NCBI GenBank assembly: GCA_964344495.1
Contig: CAYFNI010000005.1
Span: forward strand, 1-41,823
Length of the DNA stretch: 41,823 bases
Direction: 5' to 3'
From: UBA6136 sp964344495
Lineage (GTDB): Bacteria > Pseudomonadota > Gammaproteobacteria > Methylococcales > Methylococcaceae
Within the stretch, counting starts at the first letter, position 1, and the number at the start of each line of letters is the position of its first letter. A program made the position numbers and the translations under genes. The notes beneath the pieces were generated by a model. That model saw only the letters and a list, made by a program, of their open reading frames with translations, did no database searches and was not told the origin of the DNA. Of the stretch, positions 32,289-41,216 are shown piece by piece.

Positions 32289-34133
32289 ATGTGTGGCATC
32301 TGCGGTCAGGTCAGCCTGACCGGCGCCGAACCGGGAACGGCGGTGCCGGCCATGCTGGACCGGCTGGTCCATCGGGGGCCGGATGGGCATTGGATCAAGT
32401 CCGATGCGGCCGCCATTTTCGGCATGGCGCGCCTGACCATTCGTGGCCTGACCAGTGGCGAGCAGCCGCTGGTCGACCCTGCAACCGGCGTCATGGTGGT
32501 CTGCAACGGCGAGATCGACAACCACGGTGTCTTGCGCGAGTGGCTGGCGGAGCGGGGGCGGCCGGTCGAGCAGGATACCGATGTGGCGGTTCTTCCCGGT
32601 CTGTATCTGGAGTTGGGTGAGGCGTTCGTCGAGCGCCTGGTCGGTGCTTTTGCCATCGCTGTGTGGGATCCGCGCGAAGCCAAGCTGCTGCTGGTCCGTG
32701 ATCGTGCCGGCGAGCGTCCGCTTTTTTTTGCGCTCGAAAACGGAAAGGCCACCTTCGCGTCCCAGCTGGCCGCCATGGCGGTGCGGGATGCGACCATGCC
32801 CGCGCTCGATACGCCGGCCTTGCAGCGTTATCTCCAGTTAGGCTATTTCAGCGCGCCGGACAGTCCGCTGGCGGGAGTCGTCAAGGTCGGTCCGGCTGAA
32901 TGCGTGACACTGAGCCGCGATGGGGTCCGCACCCGTCGCTACTGGCGTTGGCGCGAAGGGGTGTCGCCGTATACGGATCATTCGATCGACGCCTTCGACA
33001 CCCTTTTTCGCGCGGCCGTGCTGCGGCAGAGCGAGGTCGATGTACCGGTCGGGCTGTTCCTGAGCGGCGGGGTGGATTCCTCCCTGATCGCGGCCGTCAC
33101 CCGCAGTCTGCACCCGGACAAATCGATCACGGCCTACGGATTGCGTTTCGGTGAGGATTCGTTCGATGAGGGGCCGTTTGCCGAGCGGGTTGCGGCCGAT
33201 CTGAACATCGAGTACGTCCCGGTCTGGGTCACGCCCGAAGCGATTCCGCGCCTGCTGAAGGAGGTCATCCGCACCAGTGGGGAGCCCTTGGCCGACCCGG
33301 CCTGGATTCCGACCGCGCTGCTCTCGGAGCGGGCAGCTCAGGATATCCGGCTGTCACTGTCGGGCGAGGGTGCCGATGAGTTGTTTGGGGGCTATCCGAC
33401 CTATTTCGGCGCCGGATTTGCGGAACGGTACGCACGTCTGCCGGCGGCAGTGCGGCATGTCATTCGGAGTCTGGTTGATCACTGGCCGCCCAGCGACAAG
33501 AAAGTCACCCTGTCCTTTCTGCTCAAGCGCTTCGTTCAGGGCGATACGCTGGGAAGCATCGATCGCCATATCCTCTGGAATTCCAGTCTGCCGCCGGCGC
33601 TGCTTGAGCGGCTGGGCGTTACGCCCGACTTGTTGCCTTGGGTCGGGCAGGCCGATGACCGCGTGCTCGATCAGGTTCAGCAGTACGATCTGGAGCGCTC
33701 GCTGGCGGAAGGTCTGCTGACCAAGGCTGATCGTGCCAGCATGCACTCGGCGCTGGAGCTGCGCGCACCGTTTCTCGATCAGGCGGTCATGGAATTTGCG
33801 GCTGGACTGGCGCCGGACGCACGGGTCAAGGGTATCCAGACCAAGGTCTTTCTCAAGCAATACGCCGCGCGCTACTTGCCGCATGAGATTGTCTACCGCA
33901 AGAAGCGGGGTCTTTCAGTGCCGCTGAGCCGCTGGTTGCGGGAGCCGCCCTTGCGAGCGTGGGTGGAGGAGGCCTTGCAACGGCCATCTCTGGAGCGGCT
34001 CGGCGTGCGCCGCCAGGCGGTGGCCGAGTTGATGGACGAGCATCTGCAGCGCCGCAGCGACCATGGTCGGGCCATCTGGGCGCTGGTAGTTCTGAGCGAG
34101 TGGCTGGCCTGGCTGGAAAGCGCAGGGGGGTAG
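32289..34133 (+). CDS. Asparagine synthase-like glutamine amidotransferase
   Basis: From ATG 32289 (GGAGG nine bases upstream, inside the previous gene) the 614-residue protein begins MCGICGQ, exposing the N-terminal nucleophile Cys2 of a class II glutaminase. HRGPDG and CNGEIDNH follow; the latter is usually NGEIYN, so the Tyr is Asp here. The synthetase domain has the PP-loop SGGVDSS (259-265) and GEGADELFGGYP. It is either an AsnB making asparagine or a surface-polysaccharide/sugar amidotransferase of the same fold. One-base spacing to an ArnT-like glycosyltransferase favours a glycan role, but this is inference. It converges with murU 14 bases downstream. Confidence 0.82.
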   Translation: MCGICGQVSLTGAEPGTAVPAMLDRLVHRGPDGHWIKSDAAAIFGMARLTIRGLTSGEQPLVDPATGVMVVCNGEIDNHGVLREWLAERGRPVEQDTDVAVLPGLYLELGEAFVERLVGAFAIAVWDPREAKLLLVRDRAGERPLFFALENGKATFASQLAAMAVRDATMPALDTPALQRYLQLGYFSAPDSPLAGVVKVGPAECVTLSRDGVRTRRYWRWREGVSPYTDHSIDAFDTLFRAAVLRQSEVDVPVGLFLSGGVDSSLIAAVTRSLHPDKSITAYGLRFGEDSFDEGPFAERVAADLNIEYVPVWVTPEAIPRLLKEVIRTSGEPLADPAWIPTALLSERAAQDIRLSLSGEGADELFGGYPTYFGAGFAERYARLPAAVRHVIRSLVDHWPPSDKKVTLSFLLKRFVQGDTLGSIDRHILWNSSLPPALLERLGVTPDLLPWVGQADDRVLDQVQQYDLERSLAEGLLTKADRASMHSALELRAPFLDQAVMEFAAGLAPDARVKGIQTKVFLKQYAARYLPHEIVYRKKRGLSVPLSRWLREPPLRAWVEEALQRPSLERLGVRRQAVAELMDEHLQRRSDHGRAIWALVVLSEWLAWLESAGG

Positions 34134-34147
34134 CCGGACGAAGTCTC

Positions 34148-34813
34148 TCAGGCGCGGGTGGCGAGATAGGTGTCGAAGGCCTGAAGTCGCTCCACAGTGC
34201 CGATATCCATCCACAGGCCTTGATGCAGATGGCCCGAGACCGCGCCCCGTGCCATCGCTGTCCGCAGCAGCGGCGCCAGCGGGAAACGCCCGGGCGAGCA
34301 GGCTTCGAACAGGGCAGGACGGTAGACGCCGATGCCGCCGAAGGTATAACGCGGTTCGCCCTGATCCAGAACCCGATCGCCCTCCAGACCGAAATCGCCG
34401 TTCGGATGATGGGCAGGGTTCGGGACCAGAATCAGATGGGCCAGATCAATCGGCTGAGTTTTCAGTTGGCCAAACGGAAAGTCGGTAGCGATGTCGCCGT
34501 TGATTACCAGAAAGGGGTCAGGTCCCAGACGAGGCAGCGCCTGAAAAATCCCGCCGCCGGTTTCCAGCGCCTCGTGTTCAGCCGAGTAGGCGATCTCCGC
34601 ACCCAAGTGGTGGCCATCGCCGAGGGCCTGTTCGACCTGCTCGCCCAAATGTGCGGTGTTGACCACCAGTTCAGTGATGCCGCCCGCCACCAGCGCATGA
34701 ATCAAGTGCTCGATCAGGGATATGCCGCCCGCCTTCAACAGCGGCTTGGGCGTGTGGTCGGTCAGGGGGCGCAGACGTTCGCCGCGTCCCGCGGCCAGGA
34801 TCATGGCTTTCAT
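34148..34813 (-). CDS. murU: N-acetylmuramate-1-phosphate uridylyltransferase MurU
   Basis: MurU converts MurNAc-1-phosphate and UTP to UDP-MurNAc, completing the cell-wall recycling route described in Pseudomonas putida, which bypasses MurA and lowers fosfomycin sensitivity. The 221 residues have the nucleotidyltransferase signature LAAGRGERLRPLT at the N-terminus, the KPLL lysine and the metal site VINGDI. The ATG overlaps the amgK stop as ATGA. The pairing with amgK separates it from glucose- or mannose-1-phosphate transferases of the same fold. Confidence 0.9.
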   Translation of the reverse strand: MKAMILAAGRGERLRPLTDHTPKPLLKAGGISLIEHLIHALVAGGITELVVNTAHLGEQVEQALGDGHHLGAEIAYSAEHEALETGGGIFQALPRLGPDPFLVINGDIATDFPFGQLKTQPIDLAHLILVPNPAHHPNGDFGLEGDRVLDQGEPRYTFGGIGVYRPALFEACSPGRFPLAPLLRTAMARGAVSGHLHQGLWMDIGTVERLQAFDTYLATRA

Positions 34814-35823
34814 GCCCGTGACTCCGCAGTCAGTCGTGGCCAGACCCGGCGATCAAGCAGAGCGATGAAATCCGCCAGTTCCGGATATTGCTGCCCGACC
34901 GCCGTGACATAACCGAGTGTGCGAGGAATATCCTTGAGGTAGCCGGGTTTGTCGTCGCGCATCTTGAGTCGCGCAAAAATGCCGACCGCCTTGAGGTGGC
35001 GCTGCAGGCCCATCAGATCGAACCAGCGACGGAAGCGCCCGACCTGTTCGCCGCTCAGCAAACCGGCAGTCACCAGGCGGTCCCGGTACGCGTCCATCCA
35101 GGCGTACACCTGCGGCTCTGGCCAGGCGATGTAGCAGTCGCGCAGCAGGGACGCCAGATCATAGGTGATCGGACCGATCACGGCGTCCTGAAAGTCCAGA
35201 ACGCCAGGGTTGGCCCGTTCGGTCACCATCAGGTTGCGGCAATGGTAGTCACGGTGGACGCAGACGCGAGGCTGTTCGAGGGCAGAGTCCACCAGCACGC
35301 GTTCGGCGGATGCCAGCACCTGTTGTTCGGCCTCGGACAGCGAAAGTTCGAGCCATTGCGCCAGAAACCATTCCCGAAAGACGCCCAGTTCGGTCAGTAA
35401 CAGGCGTTCGTCATAGCGGGGCAGGTCGCTCCCCTCGGTCGGGACGCCGCGCTGCAGGGATAGCAGGGTATCCAGCGCGTCGCCGTAAAGGGCCGGCGCT
35501 GTCTGCGGGGTGAGGGCATCCAGGTAGCTGCAGTTACCGAAGTCGCTGAGCAGGAGAAACCCCCGCTCGACATCACTGGCGAGGATGGCAGGGGTCTGCA
35601 CACCGACACGACTCAGCCGATCGGCGACGGCAATGAAAGGGCGGACATTTTCGCGCGGGGGCGGCGCATCCATGGCGATGTGCGTCTCAGAGCCACTGAA
35701 AACGCGGAAATAGCGTCTGAAGCTGGCATCGGAAGAGGCTGGGCGCAGGTCGTCCACAGCCTGCCCGACATCATTCTCAAGCCAGTCCAGCAGGAGCTGG
35801 CGGCGGGGGTCCGTGGCATGCAT
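34810..35823 (-). CDS. amgK: N-acetylmuramate/N-acetylglucosamine kinase AmgK
   Basis: AmgK phosphorylates the anomeric hydroxyl of MurNAc for MurU. The 337 residues have an aminoglycoside-phosphotransferase fold: VCVHRDYHCRN (catalytic Asp192) and, downstream, VLDFQDAVIGP (metal-binding Asp). The N-terminal ASSDASFRRYFRV is typical of this family. The start is ATG 35823, with no obvious ribosome site. The amgK-murU pair divergent from lptD is the Pseudomonas arrangement, which strengthens the call. Confidence 0.9.
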   Translation of the reverse strand: MHATDPRRQLLLDWLENDVGQAVDDLRPASSDASFRRYFRVFSGSETHIAMDAPPPRENVRPFIAVADRLSRVGVQTPAILASDVERGFLLLSDFGNCSYLDALTPQTAPALYGDALDTLLSLQRGVPTEGSDLPRYDERLLLTELGVFREWFLAQWLELSLSEAEQQVLASAERVLVDSALEQPRVCVHRDYHCRNLMVTERANPGVLDFQDAVIGPITYDLASLLRDCYIAWPEPQVYAWMDAYRDRLVTAGLLSGEQVGRFRRWFDLMGLQRHLKAVGIFARLKMRDDKPGYLKDIPRTLGYVTAVGQQYPELADFIALLDRRVWPRLTAESRA

Positions 35824-35853
35824 CGAATACGTGAGTCAGTGGCAGAGAAAAAA

Positions 35854-35882
35854 CTTACCGAAGCCCGCTGTTTGGGTAAAAT
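35854..35882 (+). promoter_or_regulatory. Candidate promoter for lptD-surA-pdxA-rsmA
   Basis: CTTACC (35854-35859), 17 bases and TAAAAT (35877-35882) form a plausible promoter; the -10 is 5/6 and the -35 3/6. It leaves a leader of about 140 bases before lptD. No sigmaE-type site is evident to me in the 207-base amgK/lptD gap. Confidence 0.4.
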
Positions 35883-36030
35883 GGGGATCCGAAAACGGTT
35901 ATTTCATCACAAAGCCCGCTTTCCGACGACCATGCTTTTTCCGGCCACGGCCCCATGACCGCCATCCCCACTGCCTCCGCAAGCGGTCGGTCCGGCCAGC
36001 GCCCGGTGCTCGCCTGAACCATCGACCGGC

Positions 36031-38832
36031 ATGACATATTCTGCACTTCTGCGGTTTGGGCTGCTATTGCTCTTCACGTTCTGGATAAGTGTTCCGCTCA
36101 GGACGCTGGCGGCGGCCGGGGACTGGGATTGCGCCCGCAAGGGTCAGAACGGTGAGTGGGTTTGCGGTTCCAAAACCCCAATCACGGGGCGGGTTTCGGC
36201 ACCGAGCGCCGATTCAGGGGTGGAACTGGGTGAGGACCCGACGGCGGCCGACCCGGCCCCGGGACCGGAAGATCAGCCTCATTTACTGCGCAGCAAGGCG
36301 CCGTTTGATACCCCCGAGGCCAAGGGGGTGCCGGAAAAGACGCCGATACCCGGCTGGCATTGCACGCCCAGTGAGGATCAGGGGCCGGATCGCGGCTGGG
36401 TCTGTTCGCTGACGGGCCGCGATCCGCGCGGCGTCGCCCATGTTGTCAGCGAAGCGGGTGAGTCGACCGAGAACTGGGCTCAATCCCGCATCATCACGCG
36501 GGAAGATGAAGACCGCTTCGAGAATCTGATGGGCAAGCTGCAGGCCAATCCCTGGGTCAGAAGCTGCGCTCCCAAGGTCGGCAAACGGCGCAAGCCGCCA
36601 CTGGCGGATTTCATCCTGACGCCGGAGGAAAAACTGGCACGGGAGAAGGCGCCGGTCGAGATCCGCTCGGACTACTTCGAGCTGATCGATGGCGAGGTCA
36701 GCAATTTCAACGGTTCGGCCGAGATGACCAAGGCGGACCAACGACTGTGGGGTGACTATATTACCCGCAACCTGAAAAACAGTGCCGTCAATGCGCACGG
36801 CAATGTGGTGTACCAGGACAAGGGCATGATCCTGGCCAGTGATTCCGGCTTCATGGACGGGGAGTCGGGACGGGGTGTGTTCCGCAACAGCCAGTTCATC
36901 CTTCCGGCGCAACCCGGGCGTGGCACTTCACGGCTGACCCATATCGACAGCAGTACCTTTTCTCGCTACGAAAACTTCAGCTATACCACGTGCCCCACCG
37001 GCAATCAGGACTGGGTGTTGCACGCGGACAAGGCGAAGGTGAATAAGGAAACCGGTATTGGTACGGCGCAGAATGCCTGGTTTGAATTCATGGATATGCC
37101 GGTAATGTATACCCCATACATGGATTTTCCGGTCGACAAGCGCCGTGTCTCGGGGTTGCTGGCACCGGATTTTGGGGCCAGCCAGATCAACGGGGCCGAT
37201 ATCACCGTACCCTATTATTTCAATCTGGCCGCTAATTATGACTACACCGTGCAACCGCGGTATCTCGGCAAGCGCGGCTTCATGTTGAAGAATGAATTCC
37301 GGTTCATGGACGAAACCTCCCGCGGGCGGGTGATTGCCGACATCCTTCCGTATGACGAAGACACCAAAACGACCCGTGGCCAGTTCGGGTTCAAGGATAA
37401 CACGCGCTTCAGTGAAAACTTGACAGCGCAAGTCGATGCCAAGTGGGTATCGGATTACAACTACCTCAACCAGTTGGGATCCAGCCTCAGCATGGTTGAT
37501 TTCAGGAATATCCCCAGCATTGCCTCGCTGAATTACAACAGCCCGATCGGTCCGATCAGCGGGATGGCCAATTATTTCCAGACCATCGATCCTAGTATTC
37601 CGAAGTCGCAGTATCCCTATTTCTACCTGCCGCGCATTTCACACATGGCCTCCGAAGAACTGTTTGGCAGCGGCCTGCAGTTTTCCAACGAAACCCAATT
37701 TGCCGCCATTCAGGCAGACAGCAATGAACGTACCATGGGCCAGCGGTTTCTGGTTCGTCCCAAGGTGACCTATCCCTTCGAAACCAGCGCCGGTTTTGTG
37801 CGCCCGAGTGCCACAATGGCCTTCAATCAGTATCTGTTGCAGTCGACCCAATACTGGAACAGTGCCCAGCAGGCCTCCGGCGTCAACGCTCAGGCCGGCA
37901 GCAGCGAAAACTACACGGTGCCGATCCTGTCGCTCGACAGCGGTACGTATTTTGATCGTGAGTTGGAGTTGGGCGATACGCCCATACAACAGACCATCGA
38001 GCCGCGGCTGTTTTATGTTTATATTCCGACCGTCAATCAGCAGGATATTCCGCTGTTTGATACCACCCAGTACGACTTCACCTATTACCAGTTGTTTCGC
38101 GAGAACCGCTTTGCCGGCTATGACCGGATCGGTGACGCCAATGACCTGACGGCGGCCGTGACGTCGCGTTTGATCGACCAGAAAACCGGTGTCGAACGCT
38201 TGCGTGCCACGCTGGGTAATCAGGCCTATTTCAGCAACCGGACGGTGACGCCCGGCGGCCCGCCGCCCGATACCTATCACCAAAGTTTCTCGAATATCGT
38301 CGGTGATTTTTATGGGGCTATTACGGATAACTGGGGCATCTATACGGCAGGACAATACGACGCCTCCTTTAATTCGTTCGAGCGCGGACAATTCGGGCTC
38401 CAGTACAACAACAAACAAAACCAGATTCTCAACCTTGCCTACCGGTATCGTCGCAATCAGTATGTCGACTCCTGTTTGCCGGCCTCGGCGGGACAGAACT
38501 ACATCACCAACAATGATGGATGCCTTAATCTCACCGATGTCTCGATGCGACTGCCGGTTCTGGCCGGGTGGTATGCAATCGGGCGCTGGCAGTACTCTCT
38601 GCTGGACAACGTGACCCTTGAAAGCTTTTTTGGCTTCGAGCGCGAGACCTGCTGCTGGCGCTTCAGTCTGTTGGGGCGGCGCTACATCTACGCGGTCACC
38701 AGCGAAGGCGAGCCGCAGGCTAACAATTCGTTCTTCGTGCAATTCGAGCTCAAGGGGCTGACTACCCTGAGCGATCAGGTCGATAAGTTCCTCGAAAGGA
38801 GTATCAGCGGCTTCCGTTATCGCGATTACTGA
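36031..38832 (+). CDS. lptD: LPS-assembly outer membrane protein LptD
   Basis: LptD is the beta-barrel that inserts lipopolysaccharide into the outer leaflet with LptE. The 933 residues begin with a signal peptide (to about 28). An extension carries two Trp/Cys modules, DWDC...EWVC (Cys34, Cys45) and GWHC...GWVC (Cys111, Cys125). The OstA/jellyroll domain follows at about 215-320, then the barrel with YTPYMDFPVDKRR-type motifs. The conserved C-terminal Cys pair is Cys874-Cys875 in ETCCWRF, and Cys179 may be its N-terminal partner. P. aeruginosa LptD has one such N-terminal WxC module; two is unusual. It is longer than in E. coli (784). It heads the conserved lptD-surA-pdxA-rsmA operon. Confidence 0.96.
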   Translation: MTYSALLRFGLLLLFTFWISVPLRTLAAAGDWDCARKGQNGEWVCGSKTPITGRVSAPSADSGVELGEDPTAADPAPGPEDQPHLLRSKAPFDTPEAKGVPEKTPIPGWHCTPSEDQGPDRGWVCSLTGRDPRGVAHVVSEAGESTENWAQSRIITREDEDRFENLMGKLQANPWVRSCAPKVGKRRKPPLADFILTPEEKLAREKAPVEIRSDYFELIDGEVSNFNGSAEMTKADQRLWGDYITRNLKNSAVNAHGNVVYQDKGMILASDSGFMDGESGRGVFRNSQFILPAQPGRGTSRLTHIDSSTFSRYENFSYTTCPTGNQDWVLHADKAKVNKETGIGTAQNAWFEFMDMPVMYTPYMDFPVDKRRVSGLLAPDFGASQINGADITVPYYFNLAANYDYTVQPRYLGKRGFMLKNEFRFMDETSRGRVIADILPYDEDTKTTRGQFGFKDNTRFSENLTAQVDAKWVSDYNYLNQLGSSLSMVDFRNIPSIASLNYNSPIGPISGMANYFQTIDPSIPKSQYPYFYLPRISHMASEELFGSGLQFSNETQFAAIQADSNERTMGQRFLVRPKVTYPFETSAGFVRPSATMAFNQYLLQSTQYWNSAQQASGVNAQAGSSENYTVPILSLDSGTYFDRELELGDTPIQQTIEPRLFYVYIPTVNQQDIPLFDTTQYDFTYYQLFRENRFAGYDRIGDANDLTAAVTSRLIDQKTGVERLRATLGNQAYFSNRTVTPGGPPPDTYHQSFSNIVGDFYGAITDNWGIYTAGQYDASFNSFERGQFGLQYNNKQNQILNLAYRYRRNQYVDSCLPASAGQNYITNNDGCLNLTDVSMRLPVLAGWYAIGRWQYSLLDNVTLESFFGFERETCCWRFSLLGRRYIYAVTSEGEPQANNSFFVQFELKGLTTLSDQVDKFLERSISGFRYRDY

Positions 38833-38844
38833 TTCAAAAACACC

Positions 38845-40218
38845 ATGGACACTGCGCGCATTCGCACTTTTCTGTTGCCCCATTGCTTCTCGGGGATTGT
38901 CGTCCTGTCATTGTTGGCGGGCATGGGCTTCGCCCCTGTTCAGGCCGAAGGCGTGGACCGGATCGTGGCCGTGGTGGAAGACGAGGTGATTCTCGAAAGC
39001 GAGTTGCAGAAAAAGGTCATGGCCATCCGGCAGGGGCTGATGCGCAGTGATACCGACATGCCATCCGGCATTGCCTTGGCGAGGCAGGTGCTCGACCGGC
39101 TGATCATGGAAAAAATCCAGATCAGCCTGGCGGAAAAGTCTGGGCTCCGGGTCGATGATGAAACGCTGCGGCAAGCCGTTCAGCAGATTGCCCAGAAAAA
39201 CAATATGTCCCCCGAGGATCTGCGGGCTTCGTTGCGCGCCGAGGGCATTGAGTATCCTGATTTCCTGGAGCAGATTCGCGGTGAACTGGCTCAGCAGCGA
39301 TTGCGATCCAGTCAGGTCAACAGCCAGATCAAGATCAGTGATCGCGAGGTTCAGAACTGGATTGAGTCCCGCGGCAAGTCCGGCGCTGATGCCAATACGG
39401 AATACCTGCTGGGACACATTCTGATTGCCACGCCCCAGGCCGCTGCGCCGGCAGCGGTCCAGGCAGCCCGCGAGAAGGCCGAGAAACTGCTGGACGAACT
39501 GCGCCATGGTCTCGATTTCCGTAAAGCGGCTCTGAGTTCATCCGACTCGTCCGAGGCGCTGAAAGAGACCGATCTTGGCTGGCGCAAGCTGAGCGAGATG
39601 CCAACCCTGTTTGCCGATCTTGTTCCGACCCTCAAGAAGGGTGACCTCGAGGGCCCCATTCGCAGTCCCAGCGGCTTTCACATCATCAAGCTGCTCGATC
39701 AGCGCGGCAGTCAGATGCAGAGCATCACCAAAACCCGTGTGCGCCACATTCTCATCAAGCCCAACGAGCTAATGACCAACGAAGATGCCCGCAAGAAGCT
39801 GGAGGCCATCAAGACCCGGATCGAGGCCGGAGACGATTTTGGCGATCTGGCTCGGGGTAACTCTGACGACAAGGGCTCGGCCGTCAAGGGCGGCGATCTG
39901 GGCTTTGTTGCGCCGGGCGCGCTGGTACCCGAATTCGAGCAGACCATGAATGATCTGGAGCCCAATGAACTCAGCGAGCCGGTTCAAAGCCAGTTTGGCT
40001 GGCATCTGATCCAGGTGCTCGAACGTCAGGAGTCTGACGACACCGATGAATTGCTGAAAAAACAGGCCCAGGACGAAATCTTCAAGCGCAAGGTCGAAGA
40101 GGAAACCGAACTCTGGCTGCGCCGCATTCGTGACGAGGCCTATGTCGAGATCCGGGTGCCGGAGCTTGCGCCCGAAGGGGCGCCGGAGGCGGCGCACAAG
40201 CACAAACACCCCAAGTGA
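38845..40218 (+). CDS. surA: Periplasmic chaperone / peptidyl-prolyl isomerase SurA
   Basis: SurA escorts outer-membrane proteins such as LptD to the BAM complex. The 457 residues have a signal peptide ending near FAPVQA, the SurA N-terminal chaperone domain (VDRIVAVVEDEVILESEL), and two parvulin domains, starting near GHILIATP (about 190) and RHILIKPN (about 300), the second with the full GGDLGFVAPGALVPEFE pattern. The C-terminus ends in a His/Lys-rich tail (HKHKHPK). It lies 12 bases after lptD. The TGA at 40216-40218 overlaps the pdxA start. Confidence 0.96.
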   Translation: MDTARIRTFLLPHCFSGIVVLSLLAGMGFAPVQAEGVDRIVAVVEDEVILESELQKKVMAIRQGLMRSDTDMPSGIALARQVLDRLIMEKIQISLAEKSGLRVDDETLRQAVQQIAQKNNMSPEDLRASLRAEGIEYPDFLEQIRGELAQQRLRSSQVNSQIKISDREVQNWIESRGKSGADANTEYLLGHILIATPQAAAPAAVQAAREKAEKLLDELRHGLDFRKAALSSSDSSEALKETDLGWRKLSEMPTLFADLVPTLKKGDLEGPIRSPSGFHIIKLLDQRGSQMQSITKTRVRHILIKPNELMTNEDARKKLEAIKTRIEAGDDFGDLARGNSDDKGSAVKGGDLGFVAPGALVPEFEQTMNDLEPNELSEPVQSQFGWHLIQVLERQESDDTDELLKKQAQDEIFKRKVEEETELWLRRIRDEAYVEIRVPELAPEGAPEAAHKHKHPK

Positions 40219-41216
40219 TGGCGAAAATAGCCCTCACGACCGGGGACCCTGGCGGCATTGGCCCTGATTTGTGCGTGCTTCTGGCGGCCACCGCCGGGCC
40301 GATCAAGCCCATCGTTGTTGGGGATCCGGAGTTGCTGGAGGTTCGCGCCCGGCGACTGGGCCGGTCGGTCCAGCTGGATCTCTGGCAGCCCGGCCAGCCG
40401 CTGCCAGACGCTCCGGTTGGCCATCTGCCGCTCTGGCCGGTCGGTCGTGTGGCGGATGCGACGCCCGGCCAGTTGCATCCGGATAATGCGTCCTATGTGC
40501 TGGAGACCATTGCGGCAGCCACCCGCGCCTGCCTTGACGGGACGTGTGACGCGCTGGTGACCGGCCCCGTTAGCAAGGCCAACATCAATGATGCCGGTAT
40601 TGCCTTTTCGGGCCACACGGAATATCTCGCCGAACTGACCGGTGGCGATCCGGTCATGCTGCTCATGGCTCCGGGGTTGCGGGTCGCGCTGGTGACCACG
40701 CATTTGCCTCTGTCTGAGGTGAGCGCGGCGATCACTGAGGCGCGGGTCGAGCGGATCACGCGCATCCTGCACCGCGATTTGCGCAGCCGTTTCGGAATAG
40801 AAGATCCCTTGATTCTGGTAGCGGGGCTCAATCCCCATGCCGGTGAAGGCGGTCATCTGGGGCATGAGGAGATGAGCGTTATCGGCCCGGTGTTGGAGCG
40901 ACTGCGGCAGCAGGGCATGCGGCTAGAGGGCCCGCTGCCTGCGGATACGCTTTTTCTGCCGCCCTATCTGGCCCGTGCGGATGCGGTGCTGGCGATGTAT
41001 CACGATCAGGGGTTGCCGGTGCTCAAGCACTTAGGTTTCGGCCGTGCCGTGAATGTCACGCTCGGACTGCCGATCATTCGCACCTCGGTGGATCATGGCA
41101 CGGCGCTGGATCTCGCCGGAACCGGCGCCGCCGAGACGGGCAGTCTACTGGCCGCCATCGAGGCCGCCCGCGATCTGGTGGCCTATTCCAGTTCCGCCAA
41201 CGGATTCGCTGCATGA
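40218..41216 (+). CDS. pdxA: 4-hydroxythreonine-4-phosphate dehydrogenase PdxA
   Basis: PdxA oxidises 4-phosphohydroxy-L-threonine in the DXP-dependent pyridoxal phosphate pathway, using a bound divalent metal. From ATG 40218 there are 332 residues (E. coli 329). TTGDPGGIGPD opens the protein, and the metal-ligand histidines lie in SGHTEY, TTHLPL and MYHDQGLPVLK. The ATG shares one base with the surA stop (TGATG); a GTG three bases earlier is the alternative. No ribosome site is visible, so coupling to surA is likely. Its stop overlaps the rsmA ATG as ATGA. Confidence 0.95.
   Translation: MAKIALTTGDPGGIGPDLCVLLAATAGPIKPIVVGDPELLEVRARRLGRSVQLDLWQPGQPLPDAPVGHLPLWPVGRVADATPGQLHPDNASYVLETIAAATRACLDGTCDALVTGPVSKANINDAGIAFSGHTEYLAELTGGDPVMLLMAPGLRVALVTTHLPLSEVSAAITEARVERITRILHRDLRSRFGIEDPLILVAGLNPHAGEGGHLGHEEMSVIGPVLERLRQQGMRLEGPLPADTLFLPPYLARADAVLAMYHDQGLPVLKHLGFGRAVNVTLGLPIIRTSVDHGTALDLAGTGAAETGSLLAAIEAARDLVAYSSSANGFAA

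Noticed and set aside
30581..32299. 572-residue minus-strand frame opposite the ArnT-like gene
   Set aside because: Gln/Arg/His-rich shadow of a hydrophobic membrane protein gene.
37639..38883. 414-residue minus-strand frame opposite lptD
   Set aside because: Shadow of the barrel-coding part of lptD.
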